Positions 37,368 to 46,011 of a DNA stretch of 64,000 nt are shown here, piece by piece. How positions within the stretch are numbered: position 1 is the first letter of the stretch; each line of letters begins with the position of its first letter. A program made the translations under genes and the position numbers. This DNA is from Curtobacterium sp. MCJR17_055 (GTDB taxonomy: Bacteria > Actinomycetota > Actinomycetes > Actinomycetales > Microbacteriaceae), in contig NZ_QKLF01000002.1 in assembly GCF_003224335.1 (NCBI RefSeq), positions 186,001 through 250,000 on the forward strand, in the 5' to 3' direction. The notes under the pieces were generated by a model. The model was not told where the DNA came from and did not search any database. It was given only the letters and a program-made list of their open reading frames with translations.

Positions 37368-39452
37368 CTACCCGCGCGCCATGATCCAGGCGAGCAGGTA
37401 CGAGCGGGTGTTGCCGGTGTCGATGTCCTCCGCCGGCAGGTCCCGCGCGGCGGCCAACGCGACCGTCGCCTGGCTGCCCGAGGCGAGCGCCCGGTACATG
37501 AGCAGGTAGTCCCCGAACTGCACCGCGTAGTCGCCCTCCGGCACGGCCTCGTCGAGGACCCGGGCGATCTGCCGCTTCCCGCCGGCCGCGACGTACTCCG
37601 TCGCGACCGCTGGCATCGGGATGAGCTCGATGCCGGCCGGTGCCGCCGGGTCCGCGCTGAACCACGTGGCGTGGTCCCGTTTGCCGCCCCAGTTCAGCGA
37701 GACGATCGTGTGCTCGAACCCGGGGAACGCGCGCAGGTCCGGGTCGAGCACGTCACGCTGGGCAGACACGGCCTCGTTCGCGAGCAGCCAGCTGCCGAGT
37801 TCCGCGGTCGACCGGGAGCCGGAGACCGTCCCCCAACGGGCGAGCCCGTTCCAGGCGGACACGGCCTCGGACGAGGACTCCTGGTTGTTCCCGTCCGCGA
37901 ACGGCGAGTACCCGGAGGCCCACGAGTGCTGCGCGTACGGGTCGTACACGCGGAGTTCCGGGAAGGACGCCGTCGCCTCCGGGGACGCGATGTCCGCGGC
38001 GACGAGGTCGAGCACGGGCGCCCACGCCGCGACGAGCTCGTCCGACCCGTCCGCGACGATCGCCGCTGCGGACAGCAGGTAGCCGTAGTGGAAGTGGTGG
38101 TCGTTGAACTCGTCCGAGCCGTAGGAGGGCGCTTGGCCGACCAGGCCCTTCACGGTGTCGTCGTACCGGAAGCACCGCGTGCCGCTGACGCCGCAGCCCT
38201 CCGGATCGGTCCACTGGTCGATCTGCGTGACCAACTGCTCCCGCAGGCCCGCGGCGACGTCGTCGAGGTCGAGCTGCGTGGCGAGCCGGTACAGGTTCGC
38301 GACCCGGTACAGGTCCTTGCCGCCGCCGTAGCTGTCGGCGCCGAAGGACGCCTCCGAGACCGCGCCGGCGTCCGCGCGGACCTGACCGGTCAGCTCGTCG
38401 CGTTCGGACGAGGACAGCCGGGACAGGTCCAACCGGTCGTCGGCCTGGAGGCTCGGGGCCGCGAACCGGAGCACGTCACCGGTGCAGACGGGGGCGTCCC
38501 CGGTGATGGTCGCGTAGTGCAGACCCGTGCAGTCCAGACCCGTCGCGCCCTGACCGGGCTGCGGCACGATGACGGTGTCGCCCCGTGCCGCGGTGCGGTA
38601 CCCGAGAGCGGTCCGCTGCTCGCCGTGGGTCGCGGTGCCGGTCGACGAGCGGGCGAGGGTGACCTGCTGCAACGGGGACGCCGCCGCGGTGGACAGGGCA
38701 CGCACCTGCTTGCCGGTCGCGTCGTCGGGCACGGGGAAGAGGACGACGGTGCCCCCGCGACCGAGCTCGATCGCGCTGCCGCTGACGTCGCCGCTGGTGA
38801 CGACGCCCCACGTGCGACCGTCGGCGGCGATGGTGCCCGTCGTCGTGCCGTCGGGGCCGTCACCGGTCGCGGTGATGCTCGAGGTCGCGCGCACGGTCTG
38901 TCCGGCCTCGGCCGTGTAGGACACGAGCGGGGACCCCTGCGCGAGGACGGTGTGCCCGACGACCCGGTCGCCGTCGCGGTGTTCGACCGTCACGGACACC
39001 TGGTCGTACGCGGACACGAGGGTCCGGTCGGCGCCGAGGTCGAGCCCGACCTGCTGCACCGCACCACCGGCGATCGTCTTCTCGGTGGCGCTCACCACGG
39101 GCAGCCCGGCGGCGAACCCGTCGTCGGTCACCTGCCACGAGATCGGGGTCGGGAAGACCGGCTGCGGTGCGGCGCCGTAGACCAGGCCGGAGAACCACCG
39201 GTTCGTCGGCGGGACGAGCCCGTCGGCGAGGCGCATGGTGCCCGCGGTGGTCTTCGGGACGGCACCGAGGGCGGCCAGGGCGCGGGCCTGGTCGCGGGCC
39301 TGTTCCCGGTCCGGACCGTCCGCGGACGGTGAGCCGGTCCCGGTGGCGCGGTCCGGGCCTCCCGTCCCGGTCTCGGCGCCGGTCCCGGTGCAGGCGGTGA
39401 GGACGAGCGCGGACGCGGCCACGAGGGCGACGGCAGCGGCACGGAGCCGCAC
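37368..39452 (-). CDS. GH81 endo-beta-1,3-glucanase, lipoprotein
   Basis: 694 residues from GTG 39452. Signal peptide with lipobox LVLTAC (Cys21) and a Thr/Gly-rich linker precede the enzyme. GH81 landmarks: VPPTNRWFSGLVYG at the N-terminal beta-sandwich, DEFNDHHFHYGYLLSAAAIV, VYDPYAQHSWASGYSPF and the catalytic segment ADGNNQESSSEAVSAW holding the conserved Glu residues. Known activity: endo-hydrolysis of beta-1,3-glucan (laminarin, curdlan). It starts 2 bp after the fusion-like gene and is the third gene of a cassette led by a membrane glycosyltransferase, a position comparable to the endoglucanase BcsZ in cellulose operons. That analogy suggests trimming of a self-made beta-glucan rather than feeding. 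Confidence 0.9.
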   Translation of the reverse strand: MRLRAAAVALVAASALVLTACTGTGAETGTGGPDRATGTGSPSADGPDREQARDQARALAALGAVPKTTAGTMRLADGLVPPTNRWFSGLVYGAAPQPVFPTPISWQVTDDGFAAGLPVVSATEKTIAGGAVQQVGLDLGADRTLVSAYDQVSVTVEHRDGDRVVGHTVLAQGSPLVSYTAEAGQTVRATSSITATGDGPDGTTTGTIAADGRTWGVVTSGDVSGSAIELGRGGTVVLFPVPDDATGKQVRALSTAAASPLQQVTLARSSTGTATHGEQRTALGYRTAARGDTVIVPQPGQGATGLDCTGLHYATITGDAPVCTGDVLRFAAPSLQADDRLDLSRLSSSERDELTGQVRADAGAVSEASFGADSYGGGKDLYRVANLYRLATQLDLDDVAAGLREQLVTQIDQWTDPEGCGVSGTRCFRYDDTVKGLVGQAPSYGSDEFNDHHFHYGYLLSAAAIVADGSDELVAAWAPVLDLVAADIASPEATASFPELRVYDPYAQHSWASGYSPFADGNNQESSSEAVSAWNGLARWGTVSGSRSTAELGSWLLANEAVSAQRDVLDPDLRAFPGFEHTIVSLNWGGKRDHATWFSADPAAPAGIELIPMPAVATEYVAAGGKRQIARVLDEAVPEGDYAVQFGDYLLMYRALASGSQATVALAAARDLPAEDIDTGNTRSYLLAWIMARG

Positions 39453-39454
39453 GC

Positions 39455-40195
39455 TCAGATCCCGATCTGACGGAGGAAGTCGCGGAACGCGTCGGTGACA
39501 CCGGCCAGCCGGCCGTCGTCGCGGAGGTGCAGTGTCGCGTCCACCGGGGTGCCCGGGCTCGTGACCCCGGACGACGGCGACGCCGACAGCTCCGGGCTCT
39601 CCACGGACACGGTCGTCTTCGCCTGGCCGTCGGCGTCGGTCACGACGCTGACGTTCTTGACGGTCCCCTCGATCGAGCGGTCGTTCGGCAGGCGCAAGTC
39701 GACCGTCGCACCGTCGGTGATCCGGCCGTAGTCGCGCGGGCTGACGAGGAACTCGGACGTGACGAACAGGCTCTTCGCCTTGTGGATCGTGCCGAGCTCC
39801 GAGCCGGCCTGCACGTACCCACCGGCTTTCACGTCGAGCTTCGCGACGGTGCCGGAGACCTCCGCCTTGAAGGTGATCAGGCCGTCGGACTCGATCTCGT
39901 ACGCGCTGGTGGTGGTGTCCGCGCCGACGACGCCCTTCCGGATGTCCTGGGCGAGCTGCAGGCTCTGGACCTGCATGAGCTCCTGCCCCTCGCGGACGGT
40001 GTCACCCTCCTCGACGTACTCCTCGGTGACCGTTCCGCCGTAGTCGGTGCCGACGGCGTACTCCTGCGCGGTGATGGCGGCCGAGGCACTCGTCACGGCG
40101 CTCCGCCGCTGGTTGAAGACGAGCGTGCAGGCCGCGACGACGACGAGCACGACCAGGATGCCACCGTACAGGCGGAGTCGGTTGGTCCAGGTCAT
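39455..40195 (-). CDS. HlyD/membrane-fusion-like protein of the glycosyltransferase cassette
   Basis: 246 residues from ATG 40195, overlapping the glycosyltransferase stop (ATGA). One N-terminal membrane helix (LYGGILVVLVVVAACTLVF) then an external part with a split lipoyl-like fold: GTDYGGTVTEEYVEEGDTVREGQ and ITFKAEVSGTVAKLDVKAGGYVQAGSEL, followed by a beta-barrel-like segment (VDLRLPNDRSIEGTVKNVSV). No ABC exporter or outer-membrane channel is encoded nearby. In Sinorhizobium, BgsB, a membrane-fusion-like protein, partners the beta-glucan synthase BgsA; the same pairing seems present here. The role, guiding polymer export, is inference. Confidence 0.78.
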   Translation of the reverse strand: MTWTNRLRLYGGILVVLVVVAACTLVFNQRRSAVTSASAAITAQEYAVGTDYGGTVTEEYVEEGDTVREGQELMQVQSLQLAQDIRKGVVGADTTTSAYEIESDGLITFKAEVSGTVAKLDVKAGGYVQAGSELGTIHKAKSLFVTSEFLVSPRDYGRITDGATVDLRLPNDRSIEGTVKNVSVVTDADGQAKTTVSVESPELSASPSSGVTSPGTPVDATLHLRDDGRLAGVTDAFRDFLRQIGI

Positions 40196-42159
40196 GATGC
40201 GACCTCCACGGCCGTCGGGGTGCCGGAGGCGGCGCTGGCGGTGATGACGTCGCGTGCGTTCTGCAGCGAGTCGGGGCGGACGACCTGCGTCCGGAGGGCG
40301 GGCGCGGGCTCGAGGCCGGCCGTGGCGAGGACGAAGACCGGAGCGGTGTCCGCGTCACGCTCCTGCCGGGCGGCCCGCCGGTTGACCGACTGCTCACGGA
40401 ACGCCGTGACGATGAAGGCGCCGAAGATGACCGAGTTCGTGATGTTCCACGCGGTGGCGAGCGTCAGCTGCCCGTTCGACACGTCACGCCAGATCGCGAC
40501 GACGCTCGTCAGGGACAGGAACACGAAGACGAGCACCTGCGGCACGATGAAGTTGAACGGCGAGGGCGCCCGGCCCCGACCGGCTCCCGTGACGTGCCAG
40601 GCCTGCTCCTTCCCGCAGAGCACGTTCCACAGCGCACGGGCGTAGATCGGGAACGACACCGCGGCCAGGAGCAGGGTCTCGTACCGGAACGACCCGAGGG
40701 CGTAGAACGCCAGGACGACCTGCATGAGGTAGAAGCCGAGGTAGAACAGCACCCACTCGCCGACCCCGATCGACATGTTCATCGGGCGGAGGTCGAAGAA
40801 GATCTCGAGCGGCGGGACGAGCAGCAGCAGGCCGGGGACGATGCCGGTCAGGTAGAAGCTCGCGGTGACGAAGTACTGCAGGCGCTGGTCCATCGTGAGC
40901 TTGCGCTTCGGGTTGAACGGGAAGTGCGTGAGCAGGATCTCGAACCCGCCGGTGGCCCAGCGGAGCTGCTGCTTGCTGTACGCCTCGATCGTCTCCGGAG
41001 CGTCGCCGACCGCCAGGGTCATCGGGATGAAGACCGACTTCCAGCCGCGCTCGTGCAGGTGCAGGCTCGTCCAGACGTCCTCGGACTTCGAGTCGGTGTG
41101 GATGCCGCCGACGTCGTCGATCGCCGCACGGCGGAAGATCACGTTCGTGCCGACGCAGAAGGCCGCGTTGAACCGGTTCCGGCCGGGCTGGATGAAGCGG
41201 TAGAACACCGTCTGCATGTAGCCGGCGCCGCGGGAGACGAGGTTGTGCAGGTTGCCGTACGTCTGCGGGGTCTGCACGAACGCGATCGACTCGTCCGCGA
41301 AGAACGGGACGGTCTCGAACAGGAAGTCCTTCGCGGGCACGAAGTCCGCGTCGAAGACGGCGAAGTAGTCGCCCTTCGCGAGCGTCAGGGCGTGGTTGAT
41401 GTTGCCCGCCTTCGCGCCGTTCGAGGACAGCCGACGGACGTACCGGGCACCGAGGCGGTCGGCGAGGGCGCGCACGTCGTCGCTCCGACCGTCGTCGAGG
41501 ATCCACGTGCGGTGCTCGCCGCGCATCGCGACCGCGGCGGCGACGGTCGCGGCGATCTTCGTCAGCTCCTCGCCGTACACGGTGATGAAGACGTCGACGA
41601 CGACCCGCTTGCCGCGGACGCGCATCGGCCAGCGGTGGCCGCGCTCGACGAGCCCGTCACGGGCGATCTCGTCGGGGTCGAAGAGCGTGTCCTGGGTGTT
41701 GTGGAACGCGAAGTCACGCGGGTCGGTACCGCCGGACAGGATCGTCCACATCGACAGCAGGGACTGCCCGACGAGGACGCTCTCCGCGATGATGACGAGC
41801 CCGTAGGGCAGGAAGTCCCCGCGGTTGGCGGGGTTGAGCAGGAACACCGCGTAGGTGACGACGCCGAGCGTCGCCAGCAGCACGATGAGCACCATGACCG
41901 GGCTGTGGGCCCGGGTGTCGCGGTTGCGGGCGGCGGCGGGCTGCTCGGTCACGTGGACGACCGGTGCGGCCGGGCGGTCGGCGCCTTCGGCGCCTTCGGG
42001 GCCTCGGGCGCCTCCGGCGACGACGCCGCCGGAGGACCGGCGACCGGTCCGGCGACGGGGCTGCCCGTCGGCGGGGACCTCGATCACGGTGCGGTCGTCG
42101 GGATCGGTCAGGGGTGCAGAGGTCGTCCGGGGTCGCCGGACGTCCGTGGGTGCGGACAT
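40192..42159 (-). CDS. Processive family-2 membrane glycosyltransferase (beta-glucan synthase-like)
   Basis: 655 residues from ATG 42159. A disordered ~85-residue head; two membrane helices (about 88-108, 117-140); a cytosolic GT2 domain with Asp in LDDG (222-224), DAD (270-272), SED (359-361, where BcsA has TED) and QQLRW (397-401, the QxxRW signature of processive enzymes); then about five more helices. FCVGT (334-338) occupies the priming-loop position. No PilZ domain is seen in the ~75-residue cytosolic tail, so BcsA-style c-di-GMP gating is not evident. First gene of the cassette with the fusion-like protein and GH81. Product is inferred to contain beta-1,3 linkages because of GH81; cellulose or mixed-linkage glucan remain possible. 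Confidence 0.88.
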   Translation of the reverse strand: MSAPTDVRRPRTTSAPLTDPDDRTVIEVPADGQPRRRTGRRSSGGVVAGGARGPEGAEGADRPAAPVVHVTEQPAAARNRDTRAHSPVMVLIVLLATLGVVTYAVFLLNPANRGDFLPYGLVIIAESVLVGQSLLSMWTILSGGTDPRDFAFHNTQDTLFDPDEIARDGLVERGHRWPMRVRGKRVVVDVFITVYGEELTKIAATVAAAVAMRGEHRTWILDDGRSDDVRALADRLGARYVRRLSSNGAKAGNINHALTLAKGDYFAVFDADFVPAKDFLFETVPFFADESIAFVQTPQTYGNLHNLVSRGAGYMQTVFYRFIQPGRNRFNAAFCVGTNVIFRRAAIDDVGGIHTDSKSEDVWTSLHLHERGWKSVFIPMTLAVGDAPETIEAYSKQQLRWATGGFEILLTHFPFNPKRKLTMDQRLQYFVTASFYLTGIVPGLLLLVPPLEIFFDLRPMNMSIGVGEWVLFYLGFYLMQVVLAFYALGSFRYETLLLAAVSFPIYARALWNVLCGKEQAWHVTGAGRGRAPSPFNFIVPQVLVFVFLSLTSVVAIWRDVSNGQLTLATAWNITNSVIFGAFIVTAFREQSVNRRAARQERDADTAPVFVLATAGLEPAPALRTQVVRPDSLQNARDVITASAASGTPTAVEVAS

Positions 42160-42554
42160 GCGCGTTCTCCTGTCGGGTGTCGGAGATGTCGATCCGTGTG
42201 CTCGCGGGGCACGACGGACGACGGGTGTCGGCGACGTCGGCGACAGGATCCGGACGCGGTGGTCCGGCACGGACGGAGGCCAGGGTTCCTCGTCCGGGGC
42301 ACGGTGCTCGCCGTGGGTGCGGCGTGCACCGGAGGGTCCGCCCTCGGGAGGCGGGACCGTGTTCGGTGGGTTCGGGTCGAGCTGCTGACGGCCCGCGCCG
42401 TCAGTGGTGCGATCGTACGACACGACCCGCGACCGCCATGTGACGATCGTGTGAACAGACCCCCAGGTCAGGGGGCACGGGCGCGGCGCGGCGCTGCTCG
42501 TGCGTTCCGCGGACATCGGTCCGCTTGGGCGCGTCACCGGTCCCGCACCGCAGG
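42160..42554 (-). promoter_or_regulatory. Upstream region of the glucan cassette with hairpin
   Basis: About 395 bp without a gene. On the minus strand TACGAT (42412-42417) is a possible -10; just after the expected start is an 8-bp perfect hairpin CTGACGGC-CCGC-GCCGTCAG (42385-42404). A leader of about 245 nt would result. ACGATCGT-type palindromes lie at 42442-42451. No convincing -35 was seen, which would suit an activator-dependent promoter. Confidence 0.45.
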
Positions 42555-43475
42555 TCAAGCCGGCCGATGGAGCCGTTCCGCAGCGACCGACCGCACGGCG
42601 TCCGTGACGCGTTCGAGCAGTGGTGACGCCGTCGTCCACCGCTGCCACCACAGCGCGACATCGGCCCGCCGCCCCGGGGTGAGCTCGACGAGCGCACCTG
42701 AACGAAGCGCGTCGAGGCACTGCGCCTCAGGCAGGAGCCCCCATCCGAACCCGAGCTGCACCGCGCGCGCGAAGTCGGCGGAGTTCGGGACGTAGTGCCG
42801 TGGACCGCGCGGCGCGTGCCCGAGGACCCGCCGGAGGAATCCCTGCTGCAGGTCGTCGTCACGGTCGTAGTCGACGAGCGGTACCCGGTCGAGTCTGGCC
42901 GTCATGCGCCGCTCGGTGTCGGCGCCGTCCAGGTACCGACGGACGAAGGACGGCGCGGCGACCGCCCGGTAGCGATCGACGCCGAGCGGGACGGAGGAGC
43001 AGCCCTGGACCGGTGCCGCCTCCGCCGTGACCGCCGCCATGACCGTGCCGGAGCGCAGCAGTTCGGCCGTCCGGTCCTGGTCCTCACGGTGCAGGTCGAA
43101 GACCACCTCGGTGTCGTGCCGCACCAGGGCGAGGGCGTCGAGGAACCACGTGGCGAGCGAGTCCGCATTCACGGCGAGGGGGATCGAAGGGGTGTGTCCC
43201 GCCCCGTCGGCGCCCGGCATGGCGAGTGCACGCGAGGTCTCCTCGTCGAGCAACCGCACCTGCCGCGCGTGCCGGAGCACGACCTCACCGTCGGCCGTGG
43301 GCGTGATCGGGGTGGTCCGCTGCAGCAGCACCCGCCCGACGAGTTGCTCCATCGCCTTGACCCGCTGGGAGACCGCCGACGGCGTGATCGACAGGGTCCG
43401 CGCGGCCGCGTCGAAGGTGCCCGTGTCGACGGCGGCAAGCAGTGTCTCGAGGTGGTCGCGCTGGAACTGCACCAT
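42555..43475 (-). CDS. lysG: LysR-type regulator LysG/ArgP
   Basis: 306 residues. N-terminal helix-turn-helix: LETLLAAVDTGTFDAAARTL, SITPSAVSQRVKAMEQLVGR. The effector domain has the ArgP-type start (LAVNADSLATWFLDALA) and HYVPNSADFARAVQLGFGWG, LLPEAQC near the C-terminus. Known role: activates export of lysine/arginine through LysE/ArgO when the amino acid is abundant. The divergent neighbour 68 bp away is a LysE transporter, confirming the classic lysG-lysE pair. The minus-strand TAAGCT near the ATG suggests a leaderless transcript. Confidence 0.93.
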   Translation of the reverse strand: MVQFQRDHLETLLAAVDTGTFDAAARTLSITPSAVSQRVKAMEQLVGRVLLQRTTPITPTADGEVVLRHARQVRLLDEETSRALAMPGADGAGHTPSIPLAVNADSLATWFLDALALVRHDTEVVFDLHREDQDRTAELLRSGTVMAAVTAEAAPVQGCSSVPLGVDRYRAVAAPSFVRRYLDGADTERRMTARLDRVPLVDYDRDDDLQQGFLRRVLGHAPRGPRHYVPNSADFARAVQLGFGWGLLPEAQCLDALRSGALVELTPGRRADVALWWQRWTTASPLLERVTDAVRSVAAERLHRPA

Positions 43476-43509
43476 GAGCGCAGCTTACGGCGCACCACGA
43501 TCATGAGCT

Positions 43510-43529
43510 GTGCTGATCCAGCCCAGCAC
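43510..43529. promoter_or_regulatory. LysG operator candidate
   Basis: Inverted repeat GTGCTG-8 nt-CAGCAC (43510-43529) centred in the 68-bp divergent lysG/lysE gap, upstream of a -10-like TACGGT (43531-43536) for lysE. Dyads in this position are the expected LysR-type binding site. Confidence 0.6.
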
Positions 43530-43543
43530 CGTACGGTTCCCCT

Positions 43544-44215
43544 GTGACCGCACTCCTCCCCGCTCTCTCCGGCCTCGGCACCGGCCTGGCCCTCATCGTC
43601 GCGATCGGGGTCCAGAACACCTACCTGCTGCGGCTCGCGGTCAGCGCGCGTCCGGGTGTGGTGGCGGTCGCGGTGGCCGTGTGCACGCTGTCCGACGCCG
43701 CCCTCATCGTCGCCGGGGTGCTCGGTGTCGGCGTGGTGGTCGAACGGGTGCCCGTGGCGCTGCTCGTCATTCGGTTCGTCGGGGCGGCGTTCCTGCTCAC
43801 CTACGGGGTGCTCGCGGCCCGGCGGGCGCTGCGCCCCTCGGACGAGGCGATCCGGCTCGAGGACCGTGCCGCAGACGACGGCACGCCGCCCGCCCGGCTC
43901 GGCGCGGGCCGTCCGGGTGGGCCGACCATGCGGGCCGCGGTCCTGACGATGCTCGTCTTCACGTGGGCGAACCCGCACGTGTACCTGGACACGCTCGTGT
44001 TCCTCGGGTCGGTCGCGAACCGACAGGGCGTCGACGACCGGTGGTGGTGGACCGTCGGCGCGGTGGCGGCGAGCTGCCTCTGGTTCGGTGCGCTCGGGTT
44101 CGGCGGACGGCTGCTGCGACCGCTGTTCGCGAAGCCGGTGACGTGGCGCGTGTTCGACGCCCTCGTCGCGGTCGTCATGCTCGCGTTCGGCGTGGCCCTG
44201 CTGCTCGGCGCCTGA
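43544..44215 (+). CDS. lysE: LysE/ArgO-family basic amino acid exporter
   Basis: 223 residues from GTG 43544. The family start is clear: GLGTGLALIVAIGVQNTYLL (conserved GxQN), followed by CTLSDAALIVAGVLGVGVVV and FTWANPHVYLDTLVFLGSVA with the conserved NPH segment. Six hydrophobic segments are expected. Known role: export of lysine and arginine, preventing toxicity when peptides are catabolised. The -10-like TACGGT lies eight bases before the start codon, so the mRNA is probably leaderless. Control by LysG is expected. Confidence 0.93.
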   Translation: MTALLPALSGLGTGLALIVAIGVQNTYLLRLAVSARPGVVAVAVAVCTLSDAALIVAGVLGVGVVVERVPVALLVIRFVGAAFLLTYGVLAARRALRPSDEAIRLEDRAADDGTPPARLGAGRPGGPTMRAAVLTMLVFTWANPHVYLDTLVFLGSVANRQGVDDRWWWTVGAVAASCLWFGALGFGGRLLRPLFAKPVTWRVFDALVAVVMLAFGVALLLGA

Positions 44216-44249
44216 CGCCGCCGTGGCAAGGGCCGCCGCGGCGCCGCGG

Positions 44250-44319
44250 TTCGACGCCCGCGGTTCGGCGCCCGCGGTTCGACGCCCGCGGTTCGGCGCC
44301 CGCGGTTCGACGCCCGCGG
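44250..44319. repeat. Five 14-bp tandem repeats
   Basis: Unit TTCGRCGCCCGCGG occurs five times, with A and G alternating at the fifth base, so the array also reads as 28-bp units. It lies between lysE and the hairpin at 44335. Not coding in any supportable frame. Confidence 0.93.
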
Positions 44320-44334
44320 TTCGGGCCGGTCTGA

Positions 44335-44392
44335 CGCAACGAGAGCCGGATCGAACCACGGAACACCGTGGTTCGATCCGGCTCTCGTTGTG
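44335..44392. terminator. Very long hairpin between convergent lysE and permease genes
   Basis: A 25-bp perfect stem (44337-44361 with 44366-44390), extendable by two pairs including one G-T, closes on an AACA loop between CCACGG and CCGTGG. It resembles the hairpin at 58143 in loop-proximal CCACGG/CCGTGG and in the outer GTTGTGCG end. It probably ends both transcripts. Confidence 0.85.
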
Positions 44393-44462
44393 CGGGTCCG
44401 GTCGGCGCTGGGTCCGGTCGGCGCTGGGACAGCGACGACCGAGCGCGGGCACCGGGCGGCGG

Positions 44463-45932
44463 TCAGTGCTCGCCGCGACCGACCCGGCTGTGCCGACGGC
44501 TGTAGCCGAAGTAGATCGCGAAGCCGATGACGAGCCAGACGACGAAGCGCAGCCAGGTCTCGACCTCGAGGTTGAGCATCAGCCAGAAGCACAGCACGGC
44601 GGACAGGATCGGGATGACCGGGGACCACGGCACCCGGAAGGCGCGCGGTGCGTCCGGACGCGACCTCCGCAGCACGATGATGCCGACCGACACGAGCACG
44701 AAGGCCGAGAGCGTGCCGATGTTGATCATGCCCTCGAGGTTCTCGACCGGCGTGAACCCGGCGAGGAACGCGACGATGATGCCCGCGACGACCTGCACCC
44801 GGACCGGGGTCTGCGTCTTCGGGTTCGTCACCGAGAACCAGCGCGGCAGCAGGCCGTCACGGCTCATCGAGAAGACGATGCGGGACAGGCCGAGCAGCAG
44901 CACCATGACGACGGTGGTCAGGCCGACGAGCGACCCGATCGCGATGATGCCCGCCGCCCAGGGCAGCCCGACGAGGTCGAACGCCGACGCCAGGGAGGGC
45001 GCGTCCTCCTGCGCGAGCTGCTTGTACGACACCATGCCGGTGATGACGATGCTGACGCCGACGTACAGCAGGGTCACGATGCCGAGCCCGATGAAGATGC
45101 CGCGCGGCAGGGTCTTCTGCGGGTTCTCCGTCTCCTCGGCACTCGTCGCGACGACGTCGAAACCGATGAACGCGAAGAACACCAGGGAGGCGGCGGCGAG
45201 CAGGCCGAAGACGCCGTACTGCGCGGGCTCGGACCCGGTGGCGAAGGACACGAGCGACTGGGTCCAGACACTCCCCTCGGCGCCCTTCGCGGGCTCCGCC
45301 GTGGGGATGAACGGCGTGAAGTTGGCGGCCTTGACGAAGAAGGCGCCGACCACGATGACGAACAGGACGATCGCGACCTTGATGATCGTGATCACCGCGG
45401 ACACCCGGCTCGACAGGCGGGTGCCGAACGCCAGCAGCGCCGTGAAGACGCCGACGATGAGCACCGGCCCCCACGTGAAGCCGATCGGGCCGAGGGCGAT
45501 CGTGCTCGGCAGCGTGATGCCGAAGACGTCGAACGCGGTGCTGAGGTAGATGCCCCAGTACTTCGCGATCACGGCACTGGCCGTCAGCGTCTCGAGGATG
45601 AGGTCCCACCCGACGATCCAGGCGAGCAGCTCGCCCATCGTGGCGTAGGTGAACGTGTACGCGGACCCGGCGACCGGGATCGTCGAGGCGAACTCGGCGT
45701 AACACATGATCGCCAGGCCACACGTGACCGCGGCGAGGATGAACGAGATGATGACGCCGGGTCCGGCGAAGTTGGCGGCGGCGTTCGCGCCGACCGAGAA
45801 GATGCCGGCACCGACCGCGACGGCGATCCCCATCGCGGCGATGTCGAACGTCCCCAGCGAGCGCTTGAGCGAGCGCCCCTTCTCGTCGGCGTCGGCGAGC
45901 GACGCTTCGATGGACTTGGTGCGGAGGGCCAT
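44463..45932 (-). CDS. APC-family amino acid permease
   Basis: 489 residues. TM1 carries the substrate-backbone motif GAGIFSVG (residues about 41-48), preceded by LGTFDIAAMGIAVAVG; about twelve hydrophobic segments follow. FFAFIGFDVVATSAEETENP is the conserved segment of cationic-amino-acid-transporter type APC proteins, and RIVFSMSRDGLLPRWFSVTNP is the conserved cytosolic loop. Known role: uptake of amino acids at the cytoplasmic membrane; the CAT-like motifs hint at basic amino acids, which would complement lysE nearby, but this is inference. Convergent with lysE across the long hairpin. Confidence 0.92.
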   Translation of the reverse strand: MALRTKSIEASLADADEKGRSLKRSLGTFDIAAMGIAVAVGAGIFSVGANAAANFAGPGVIISFILAAVTCGLAIMCYAEFASTIPVAGSAYTFTYATMGELLAWIVGWDLILETLTASAVIAKYWGIYLSTAFDVFGITLPSTIALGPIGFTWGPVLIVGVFTALLAFGTRLSSRVSAVITIIKVAIVLFVIVVGAFFVKAANFTPFIPTAEPAKGAEGSVWTQSLVSFATGSEPAQYGVFGLLAAASLVFFAFIGFDVVATSAEETENPQKTLPRGIFIGLGIVTLLYVGVSIVITGMVSYKQLAQEDAPSLASAFDLVGLPWAAGIIAIGSLVGLTTVVMVLLLGLSRIVFSMSRDGLLPRWFSVTNPKTQTPVRVQVVAGIIVAFLAGFTPVENLEGMINIGTLSAFVLVSVGIIVLRRSRPDAPRAFRVPWSPVIPILSAVLCFWLMLNLEVETWLRFVVWLVIGFAIYFGYSRRHSRVGRGEH

Positions 45933-46011
45933 GGGACGTTCCCGTCATCGGAGCAGGCGGACCCCGGAAGGGTAGTGGTGTACCACGAGCGTCCGCAAAT
46001 GGTGGCGCCGG

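Noticed and set aside
40192-40440. A PilZ c-di-GMP-binding domain at the C-terminus of the glycosyltransferase
   Set aside because: The tail after the last helix is only about 75 residues and lacks RxxxR and (D/N)xSxxG.
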